Below are positions 10,093 to 18,028 of a stretch of 18,028 bases of DNA, one piece after another; position 1 is the first letter of the stretch; every line of letters begins with the position of its first letter. Below the pieces are notes generated by a model that searched no databases, had not been told where the DNA came from, and saw nothing but the letters and a program-made list of their open reading frames with translations. Both the position numbers and the translations under genes were made by a program. This DNA comes from Ectocarpus siliculosus (Eukaryota > Sar > Phaeophyceae > Ectocarpales > Ectocarpaceae): contig FN649758.1 in the NCBI GenBank assembly GCA_000310025.1, positions 4,381,958 to 4,399,985 of the forward strand. The letters run 5' to 3'.

Positions 10093-10464
10093 CTTGCTCT
10101 CAAGTTTCTCCCGCAAGTTTCTCCCGCAGTACCTCCTTCGATTGGTTGCAGCAGGAAGGCAGACTGAGAGAGAGAGAGAGATGAGAGTTCGCTGCCGTGT
10201 GCGTGAGAGTGCCGAGTCAGAGTCAACGTACACAGCAGTAGTTGGCGCTGTGCTGAGCTGGAGCCAAGAACAGGTGGGTGGGTGCCTGCCAGACTCTTCG
10301 ATGTTCGCGTCGCCCCCTCCCAAAGTGCCAAAAGGCTCTGCAAAACAGCGGTTGGGGTGAGCTGTGAGAGGGGCTTGAAGGCTCGGAACAGAGGAGGTAT
10401 CTGGCTGGTGAGCGTCAGAGGTGAGAATGGCACTGCTGTGGTGTGTTCGGCTGCCCCCTCACGG

Positions 10465-10472
10465 TATAAAAG
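10465..10472 (+). promoter_or_regulatory. Candidate TATA box
   Basis: TATAAAAG sits in the otherwise GC-rich divergent intergenic region and is oriented rightwards. The nearest downstream coding start on this strand is at 13092. If functional, it implies a 5' UTR intron of about 2.5 kb or an unrecognised transcript. An eight-base AT match can also occur by chance. Confidence 0.25.
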
Positions 10473-11523
10473 CTGACGCTTGTTGGCGCTTTGTGTTGTC
10501 GGCCCTTTTTTTTTAATCCCTCATATATTTCCCGACCCCCCCCCTTTGACCTACCGCTCTCTCTGAAAATCTGCCGCCGCCGCGAGTTGAGGTTTGGACC
10601 TGATGCTGAATGACTTGTGATCGCCGTAGGGCCACGGTGTACGCGACGTGTCCACACCGTTTGCTGCTGCTGGTGCCGTCTTTCCCTCTCGATTCGAGCC
10701 GTTGTCCATGTACAAGGGCAACAGGCGACACAAAGGCCAACGCAGACCCGCTGCTGTTTTTTTTTATGCATACCAAAAAACCTGCTGCTGCTTGCTGCTT
10801 CCTTCTTCCACATGAGATGTTGTGTGCATAGGGTGCAGCAGTTGTAGTCCTCCCTCGCTTTTTTTCACCGCCATGCCCTTGGCGCATGTGGTGATTGCTC
10901 AGCCCCCCGTTACCAGCAAAAGCCGCCAAGATTTCGTGTGGCGGTGGTGGCGCAGCCGTGGAGGTCACGAAGAGCTTTTTTCTTTCCAAAAGCGGCGACT
11001 GATAGACCGTCTCATCATCGCTCACCCTGTCTTGCGAACTCGTGCGACCTTCTGGTCCCATCAGATAGATGTGTACGATGTACGAACACACACGGAAAGC
11101 CCGGACTCAACACAGCATTAAATTCCAAATGCGAACGTAGCGTCCCTGTGGCCTGTCAGGTTACAAGCACGCATGTGCTGGTCACGAAAAGTGCATATGG
11201 TTGCACATGTACCACATGTTGCGGGGGGGGGGAGGATCCCACGATTGTTGCTGTAGTGTTTGTGAATTGATGATTCCTTTTTTACGTCTTCGGAGACCAT
11301 CTCCTCTCCCAACATTGCACTTTGCATCCAAGCTCTTGTTGTTTGCTGGGAAACTGCTTGCCCCGTTGCGAAAGCCACGCCTTTTGCGTCAGTGCTCAGG
11401 GCGGGGGGGAGGGAGGGGAGCGTCAGTCACTCTTATCTTCTCGACAACAACTGTTCTCTTTCCATGACGCCGCCGCGTGTGCAGGTTGTCTTGTTGTCTG
11501 TCTCCATTTTTTACCTTACAAGT

Positions 11524-11549
11524 GCAGCAGCAGCAGCAGCAGCAGCAGC
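11524..11549 (+). repeat. (GCA)8 microsatellite
   Basis: Eight GCA units plus a trailing GC in the intergenic region. Frames crossing it read as poly-Ala, poly-Ser or poly-Gln/Cys, which explains some spurious open frames here. Confidence 0.9.
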
Positions 11550-13091
11550 GACGCGTCGACGCACCGCCAAGCAACTGCTGTGATTTGTGATTATTTGTCC
11601 CGCCGACATCATGCATGATGAGCCGGCGCACGCCCAGAGCCGACTCGATGCTGGTGGTGCTTGCATGCTTGTGTAGATATGCGGTGCTGCTGCTTGTTTG
11701 TTTCATCACTCGTGTTTTGTTTTGTTGTGGTGCGCTAGTGCAAGGTACTTCTTCGAAGTACATAATACATGTGGGACTCAAGTCTGTTCGGAGAGGTCAG
11801 CAGGCATTAAATGCCGATTTGACTGACCTCTACCGCCCAGAGGGCCAGCATTGCTGTAGCGCACACCCTTTATTGAGAGTTGATGTTCTTGGTGGGGTCC
11901 ACCCGTTCTTTGATACTACAGCAGTCACCGCTGTCGCCGCTGTTGTGTCGTCGATGGACTGACGCTGCTGTTTCGATTACTTCCTCTCTTGCTGAACTCA
12001 TGGGGTACCTACATCATGTGCTGACTACGGAAACCTTCGTATATATCTTGCTATTTTCCCATCGACATGTTGTATCCTTTGTATATATGCTTTGACTACA
12101 TTGCGAGCGGGTTATTTCTCTTCTGTAGTGTGTGTATATTGATATATTCTAAGACCACATAAGAAAGCCCAATGAGAACAAAACTTGGGTCGACCGGAAC
12201 TGCTGTTACACATTATGCGAGAAGTGGTGGAAACACTCGCAAGCGGATAAACTACAAATATGAACGCGCACGAGGATTGTCTCAGACTCTTGGACTCTTG
12301 CTGAACTCGAAATGAGAGGTCGCGAAGCAGCTTTGCGTTGGTTGAAGAAAACGATAATGGTGCGACACGGATCAATGCCCTGCATTTCATGCCGATAGTA
12401 CGGAGGGGGCATGGTCGAGCGATGAGCTTCTCTTTGAGGATGTAAGGCTTTTTAGGTGAAAGATTGTGACTATCGCAACCAAAAACCCTCGTATTTCTCC
12501 GCACCTGGATGTCTCCGAACCAGCTGGTGTTGATCTCCGATTGAGTGAGGTTCGATTTACGTAACAATCGCGCTTGCCGGCTGCCCCCCCCCCTCTCTCT
12601 CTCCTTCGAAACGCAGAATATATCGTACATCTACATTACATCCTGCAACACAACTCCGGCAACACCGCTGACACCACCTGCATCTGCGACACACCCAAGC
12701 TCTTGCCGAAGGGGACTGGGAGAACAACGAGAGACAAGGAGACAAGGAATTTGGCGATGGTACACCAAGATACACGCTAGGGGGGCTGAGTGCTCGGCTG
12801 TACTTGACGACGAATTTCGCCTTGGGCATCACAGGGAAAGAGAGAGTCGGGGGAGGGGGACGAGGAAGCGGCACAAGAGATTCGCTCCATCTTTTCTTGA
12901 GGACAGGCGCAGCAGCAAGGCAGTGAACAGGCCAAAGACCGCGTGCGCACAGCAGCTGAAACCTCTGCTTTCGAAGCGGCTAGTGGAAGGAGAGAGGGAG
13001 GAGTTCGGCAAGAGTTTTCTTTCGCTCTTTCCCTCTTTTTTTTGCACAGGCCGCCTCCGCCACCTCGCTATCGATTTGCCCTTTCGGAGAC

Positions 13092-16000
13092 ATGGCTAAC
13101 GACGCCTCGAGCAGCATCATGCCGACCCGCCCGCCGCCCGCCTACGAGCTATCCTTCGCCGTGGAGGCTAAGCTGGGCCACGGGGAGGTAATCTACGTCT
13201 GCGGCTCCTGCCCGTCCCTGGGCGCTAAGGACCCCTCCCGCGCTCTGCGGCTGGTAACCGACCCGTCGAGCTACCCCGTGTGGAGCTCGGGGCCAGTCCC
13301 GGTGCCCCTTAACAAGAAAGTCACGTACCGGTACTGCGTGGTTGCCGGGGGGAAGCTCAAGCGGTGGGAGGACATCTCCGTAGACAGGTGAGGCCGGGGG
13401 CGGGGGGGGGGGGGGGGGGAGCGTACTCTTATGTTTGGGATCCCTTGGCGGTTAAACCATTGACCCCGTAACCTCGAGAGGGGGGGGGGGTTGCGACGAA
13501 CCGGAGGGTGAAATCGGGAGGACGATGTTTTGTGGTGATGTGGGCTTGCGCTTCAGGTTCTTTCGAGTGTTGCGTTGTCAGGGATGTTTTTCGATGTGCT
13601 TTTTTTTTTATGTGCTCCTCCGAACGACGTGCCCATTTATGTTTCGCTCGTTCGGCCAAAGCATGCACGTGCGCACAGCGGTATTTAGATGACCGGCTGG
13701 ACCTCTTGCCAGTAGCGGTAGGCTCTCAACAAGTTTCGTTTTCAGCGATGCTGTCCCGCCCTCCGTGTTTTACGACCCATCTCTGCATGCGTGCCTCGGG
13801 CGTCACGCGGTATTTGACGCCTCTCCCCTTTTTTTCGCCCTCAACACTACACACAGGGAGTTGGATCCGGTGACAGAACCATCAGCGGCCACGGCGATCG
13901 TAGAGGATGTTCTGGACAAGGTAGGGCAAACAGCGGTCTATTTTTTTTTCTTTTGTACTCTACTGCTGCGACAAGCATTATGGGGAAGGAGGTCTTTCCG
14001 AAAAGAGACGGGGGAAATGATCAAGTGTAGCAAGGAGAATGCGGGACAATTCCACGCGGTTCACCATTTCGTTGGCTGTCGTACTCTACTGCTGCGACAA
14101 GTAATTTGGAGAAGAAAGTCTTTCCGAAAAGACACGGGGGTATATCAACAGGTGCAACAAGGAGAATGCGTGACAATTCCACGCGGTTCACCATTTCGTT
14201 GGCTGTTGGACATGATGGGTTCCACAGCTACCCAAAAGCACGAGCGACCACTGTTTTCGATCGTACACGGTATCTTAAGAACTACACCCGAGTTGTGATA
14301 TTTCAGTATTATAGCAAGAATACTTCAAGAATACCTGGTAAGTCTTTTGCGAGGAGCAGGGCTGGAAGGTTGCGCTGTCTGTGATCGCGGATAGGTAAGT
14401 AGCACGCGAGGGGTTAGTAGGCAAGCGGGTGCAGCGAGTGCAGCGTGTACCTTGGTTTGTAGCAACTCAGTCCTTGTGCTTGCCGGGTTATACGTCGCGG
14501 TCTCATGGCTTCGCGCGGCACCTCAAGCTCCTCTTGTTTTGCTTGGGCTCTTGTTGCTGAAAGTCGTATGCATATTATCGTGGTGGTTTACGGTAGCGCC
14601 TTCTACGCCACACGTTTTCCGTTGGCCTGTGCGGTGTGGTTCCTACATCACGATACGGTATACGGTATTGTTTGTTCACTTCAAACCACTTGGTGGATGC
14701 CGTCGCCGTTACGATATGGTTCGCCTCATGGTCTGTTTGGCTGATGGCGGTACGGTACGATACGAAGTGAAGTCGTTCTTCACCCTTCCCGTTGTGGTGG
14801 CGATCGTTCTGATGATCGTTCTGACGATCGCTCCACTTCTACGCACCACTCACCGACCCGCTTATTTCCTTGCCTCTTTTGTCTCTTGTCTCTGTTCTGT
14901 GGACGTCTATTTCTCCTCGCTCTTCCCTCTCTCTTTCTCTCTTTCTGTTACTCTCTGTCTCTTGCTCGGTCTCTCTGTGTGGCTGTCTCCCCCCCCCCCC
15001 CCTCTCTCTCCCCCTCTTTCTCTTACGTATCTGTGTATAACCTCGTGCGCTCTCTGGCGGATGAATGTTTGGGTACAAAACCAAAACGTGTACTGGCATG
15101 ACAGTACAAGGGGAAGGGGGGTGGGGGATTCCTTGGGGGATTTTTCAGGGGGTCGCGGGTGCCAAAGGGAGACATGAGGAGATCGGTCAAGTTTGCGGCT
15201 GCCAACCGCACCAGTCTACAGGCCAGCATGATGGCTCTCAGGTCCGGAGATTGCGGGAGACTTACTGTGGACTGATCTCTAGCATTGTGTTCGTTGGTTT
15301 ATTTTGCCACCTGTCTGCCAAGAGAACCGCCTGAAAGGTGTCAATTATGATAACCGCCGATGCGAAATATGTGGAGAAATTACGTGTGTGTAAATGCAAA
15401 ATATGTGGAGGAAAAAGAACTACGTGTAACTAAAATGGAGAAAGTAGCTGTGTGACCCCGGGTGATGCGTCAGACGTACACACCGAGAGGTATAGTGTAG
15501 ACTGGCGCCAGAACAGATGGGGACAAACGCGTAAACAACATTCTAGATTGCGTACGTGCTGCAATACAATAGGGGGAAGAACAAGGGGCTGTAGAATGCA
15601 CGCCACTATAGGCTGAACGGACAAGAGCGGCAGCGCTTTCCTCGCATGCCGTGACCCACCCGCAAAGCCGTTCCGGGCTGTGGGAGGAGGGGGGGGGGGG
15701 CGTTGTGCTGCTGTGGCACCAAGAGTTGCTGTAGGGTGGTGCTTCGGTGATATATTTCGTTGAACCGTGTTTGGTGGCGTGGTTTGTTGCATCAACTCTG
15801 TTCAATACTCAATTTCCTCCTGGCGTGACATGTATCTTCTATCCTTCCATTCAGAAGGCAAAGTTTGGGACCCGTAAAGTCGAGCTGTGTTCCTGCACGC
15901 TCTCTCTTGTTTTGTTGCACCTAGACTTGTTGAAATGAGCGAGAAACAAGGGCGCATTGATTTCTTCTTCCTTTTTTCCTACGCTCGTCTAATGGACCTG

Positions 16001-17499
16001 ATTGCTCTGTGTCCAGATGCCGATTTTTCACGAACTGCTGTAATCTATCCCTGGTTCCACCTCGGTCGTTTCTTTGGCTTCGATAAAATCCGTACGGTAA
16101 CCCCTCCCCCTTCGTTGTGTGGCTCATTATGCAATTTTTTTACGCTTTTTTTTTTGTGTGTTGCAGAGCGAAGACGGCGGCGAAGGAGAAGTCGTCAGCC
16201 ATCACAAAGCGTGATGGCGTAGTTGTCGTAAGCTTCTTCCTCCCGGTCTTGCTCAGCAAGGTGAGGGGAGGCATCATGAACTGCTGTACGAGGACTAAGA
16301 ATCTCGAGCAAGCAGCGCGCTATTTAGGTGGTGGTTCATGCTGTGGGGTGGGGGAGAGGTAGGACGTCCATCGCTGCCGTTGGCTTCCAAACCTGCCAAG
16401 ACTAGTAGGAAAGCTAGTAGAACAAGAGAGGAAGAAAATCATAGGAAAAAGATAAGCCACCAGCAACAACCAGGAAACATCCCTCGTTTCGGCCGTGTAG
16501 CATTGAAGCACACTATGCACGGTCGCAGTCGAGTGCAAAGGCCGACAGGCATGCTTGTATGACCTTGTCGTGTAAGATGGCCAAGCCGTAGGACCTGTTG
16601 CGCACGCCATGTTCGTAGTCTTCCTTTGCAGGCTTAGCCTTCAGGGTTTCGTCATCAGACTCCTTCACCAGTAGGGGCTTAGTTTGTCCTCGATGTTTTT
16701 TTTGCAATAGGACGAAGGCGGGAGGTGGGTGGTCGAGTGGGACTACGAGAGCCTCCTCAGCCTGCACTCGACGGACGTGGACATGCGGGTAACCCGTGTG
16801 GGGTTTCTACGTTACGCGGAAGGCGTCAAGCCCGAGGAGGAAGAGGCGGTGGCGAAGGCGCTGCTGCCGTTCTCGTGCGTGCCGGTGTTCCTGGACAAGC
16901 CGCTGGCGAACAAGTTCTACCGCGACTTCTGCAAGGCGAGTGATGCCGCTGCCGCTGCCGCTGCCGCTGCCGCTGCCGATGCTGGAGGAATAGCAGTTTG
17001 GTCTTGTGTTGTCCCAACATGTGTGTGTCCGTGCTCTCCACGCGTTGGTTGTAAAACGTGTATCTGGGAGCTGTGGAACGGTGCTCTCAGTGTCGCTATC
17101 TTGTTGATGGGGTTAGGGACGGGGCGTAGGGAGACCGGTTTTGGGGGGCGTAACGAACTTACGCTTCCGCATTATCCTAGGTGTGCTTCTTTGTCTTCCC
17201 CTCCTATTGTAGTTCGATCCACGGAGGAGTGGGACCAAGGGACTCTGCTCTCGACTGACGGTCTGCTTTACCGTTGCATAGCGCTCACTTTCCCCGTCAC
17301 TACTCTTCCTTTTGTCGGGTGTATGCATCCGATGTCTTGTGGAATATTCCCCGTGCAGGGTATACTGTGGCCAGTTTTTCACCACGTGGTGGACGTCTAC
17401 GGAGATCAGGTGATGCGGTTCTTCACGCAGGACACCATGGCGGACCTGTGGCAGTGCTACGCGAACGTGAACCGGAGATTTAGGGACAAGATAGTCGAG
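13092..17499 (+). CDS. CBM20-trehalose-6-phosphate synthase (GT20), 3' partial
   Basis: Predicted to transfer glucose from UDP-glucose to glucose-6-phosphate, making trehalose-6-phosphate. Exons: 13092-13387, 13857-13920, a probable linker exon ending at 15241 (start 15149 or later), 16167-16260, 16711-16935, 17359-17499. The gene continues past the window. The ATG at 13092 gives a domain starting almost at once. Residues about 15-110 are a CBM20 starch-binding domain (FAVEAKLGHGEVIYVCGS, YPVW, KVTYRYCVV, RWEDISVDRELDP). The linker (VKFAAANRTSLQASMMAL, KTAAKEKSSAITKRDG) leads into the GT20 core (VVVVSFFLPVLLSK, WVVEWDYESLLSLHS, RVTRVGFLRY, FSCVPVFLDK, KFYRDFCK|GILWPVFHH, WQCYANVNRRFRDKIVE). 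Tyr and Trp nine residues apart match Y76/W85 of E. coli OtsA. The Arg of the SNR motif is absent (SFFLP), as in plant class II TPS, so activity is uncertain. Phases agree except at the linker exon, where an additional small exon is probably missing. The intron after 16935 has a GC donor. Confidence 0.9.
13388..13497 (+). repeat. Poly-G tracts in TPS intron 1
   Basis: Starting ten bases after the donor, a G run of about 20 (near 13399-13420) is followed by a second run of ten or more near 13481-13490. Such runs are prone to length errors in sequencing and polymerase slippage. They are intronic. Confidence 0.85.
13955..14207 (+). repeat. Tandem duplication of about 126 bp in TPS intron 2
   Basis: Copy 1 is about 13955-14080 and copy 2 about 14081-14207. 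Both begin GTACTCTACTGCTGCGACAAG and end with CCACGCGGTTCACCATTTCG then TTGGCTG, with a diverged centre. One plus-strand frame stays open through both copies, from before exon 13857-13920 to 14298. The encoded text (LLLRQ..W..(R/K)SFRK(E/D)TG) is not recognisable. Confidence 0.85.
14800..14831. repeat. Short inverted repeat
   Basis: GCGATCGT at 14800-14807 and ACGATCGC at 14824-14831 are perfect 8-base inverted arms around a 16-base spacer that itself contains a GATCGTTCTGA direct repeat. Intronic, with no evident function. Confidence 0.5.
14930..15030 (+). repeat. CT-rich low-complexity tract
   Basis: About 100 bases are almost all C and T (CTCT, TTTCTCT units), including a C run of about 13 near 14991-15003. 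It lies in the intron upstream of the TPS linker exon. It could act as an extended pyrimidine tract but is about 120 bases from the 15148 acceptor. Confidence 0.8.
15361..15440 (+). repeat. Degenerate short tandem repeat
   Basis: Two to three imperfect units of about 35-40 bases contain TGC(G/A)AAATATGTGGAG(A/G)A and then TACGTGT. AT-richer than its surroundings. It lies in the TPS intron after the linker exon. Confidence 0.6.
16936..17358 (+). other. GC-AG, stop-free intron in the TPS catalytic domain
   Basis: The donor AAG|gcgagt is a GC-type donor with otherwise perfect consensus; the acceptor is gtgcag|GG. Length is 423 nt, divisible by three, and the coding frame stays open through it. 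Removal gives FCK|GILWP, matching the family. The nearby GT (gtgatg at 16940) would shift the next exon out of frame. Confidence 0.8.
16945..16980 (+). repeat. (GCCGCT)5 hexanucleotide repeat
   Basis: Five GCCGCT units and a final GCCGAT begin nine bases inside the GC-AG intron. In the upstream coding frame the repeat would read as a run of alanines. Confidence 0.9.
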
Positions 17500-18028
17500 G
17501 TGTGTTTTTGGATGCCTTTTGGGTGTCTTCTGTGGGTGTTTTTGGTGTCCTTTCTTATTTTTTGGGTTGTTTTTGGTATCATTTCTTGTTTTATGAGTTG
17601 TTTTGGAACGTGTGTGTCCTGCCTTCTATGCCTGAAATTGATCATCCGTGCTGATGGACTGGCCAGTAGACGTCGTCAGTTTTAGCACGAGGAACAATGC
17701 CACCACATGGCGTTCCCATCCGCGGCGCCCCCTCCCTCCCTGACAGTATCAGGGGCCGTGTGTGTATTTTTTGTAGCATCGACGGCGCTAACCGGCTGAC
17801 CAAAGTCAAAATATGTCAGTGTTACAGTAGAGCGGCTACTTCATGTCAAGGGAGAACCTGTGGATGGAATACCAGGTTTCAACCTTGAGATGACGGCAGC
17901 CCCGGGGCCGGCCGACCTGTTGTTGGTGAGGGCTGCACGTACCCCTAGCCTCAACTACAACCTAGTGTCTTTATTTAACGGCATCGTCGGAAACTGCCCT
18001 TCATGCCCCCCCCCCCCCTGATGGCCAA
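17500..18028 (+). other. TPS intron sequence to window end
   Basis: Begins with donor gtgtgt after IVE. T-rich at first, then mixed, ending in a C run near 18007-18019. I found no segment matching the next expected GT20 block (a WVHDYHL-like motif), so the following exon should be beyond 18028. A small open stretch before a gtgagg at about 17925 is not in a recognisable TPS frame. Confidence 0.6.

Larger units (their letters stand above)
10093..13091. other. Divergent intergenic region
   Basis: Separates the start codons of the minus-strand gene and the TPS gene, so both promoters and 5' UTRs must be here. It contains a 13-bp tandem (CAAGTTTCTCCCG twice, about 10101-10127) just upstream of the minus-strand start, a TATA-like box at 10465, a (GCA)8 run and T-rich tracts. 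Frames open for up to about 184 codons occur (for example 12630-12112 minus and 12545-13099 plus). They look compositionally random and I recognise no domain, so I call no gene. A long intron in the TPS 5' UTR is possible: TTTTTTTTGCACAG ends at about 13049, 43 nt before the ATG. Confidence 0.5.

Noticed and set aside
9676-10323. Upstream Met at 10323 as start of the minus-strand gene
   Set aside because: The extra 77 residues lack a signal peptide. Starting at 10092 places a canonical signal peptide and ASAFAP-like motif at the N-terminus.
11607-11620. 14-base palindrome CATCATGCATGATG
   Set aside because: Isolated, with no associated promoter or coding context; expected by chance at this scale.
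12112-12630. 172-codon minus-strand frame in the divergent intergenic region
   Set aside because: No domain, no GC3 bias, no supported start or splice context.
12545-13099. 184-codon plus-strand frame ending over the TPS start codon
   Set aside because: Arg/Ser-rich low-complexity text in a different frame from TPS, more consistent with leader sequence.
16729-17685. 318-codon plus-strand frame as an intronless gene
   Set aside because: It fuses two TPS exons with the stop-free GC-AG intron and part of the next intron. The intronic parts have no family similarity, and the spliced join FCK|GILWP fits GT20.
1-18028. CRISPR array, phage or bacterial defence system
   Set aside because: The spliced gene structure and plastid presequence are eukaryotic. 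The tandem repeats seen are microsatellites or local duplications without unique spacers.

Overview
This window looks like nuclear DNA of an intron-rich stramenopile with a secondary red plastid, most likely a brown alga. That assignment is inferred. The grounds are three multi-exon genes with GT(G/A)AG-type introns of 0.3-2 kb, a plastid precursor with an ASAFAP-like signal/transit peptide, and a trehalose-6-phosphate synthase carrying an N-terminal CBM20 domain, a fusion known from stramenopiles. There are no bacterial-style operons, rRNA genes or CRISPR arrays. All exon models come from reading frames, splice consensus and phase matching, not from transcripts.

Layout. (1) 1-387 is homopolymer-rich sequence that looks like a low-quality assembly end. 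(2) 438-4105 (+) is a six-exon, 5'-incomplete gene for a member of the triose-phosphate/sugar-phosphate translocator (TPT/DMT) family. (3) 4106-5143 is a convergent intergenic region. (4) 10092-5144 (-) is a four-exon gene for a predicted plastid-targeted protein of about 295 aa that I cannot assign to a family. Its last exon appears to lack one base in a C run. (5) 10093-13091 is a divergent intergenic region holding an isolated TATA-like box and simple repeats but no convincing gene. (6) 13092 to beyond the window end (+) is a CBM20-trehalose-6-phosphate synthase gene (GT20), of which six exons are visible. The next exon must lie past 18028.

Two of the three genes concern carbohydrate movement or metabolism: a sugar-phosphate carrier, and an enzyme using UDP-glucose and glucose-6-phosphate. 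I see no evidence that the neighbours form a functional cluster; in eukaryotes this adjacency may be chance. The most informative oddities are these. A GC-AG intron in the TPS gene is stop-free, a multiple of three, and splits two sugar-phosphate-binding residues. A glutamine replaces the usual lysine in the translocator. The CBM20 domain has lost the usual LG-x-W tryptophan. The minus-strand gene has an apparent one-base frameshift. A dispersed repeat of about 58 bp sits in introns of two genes on opposite strands.
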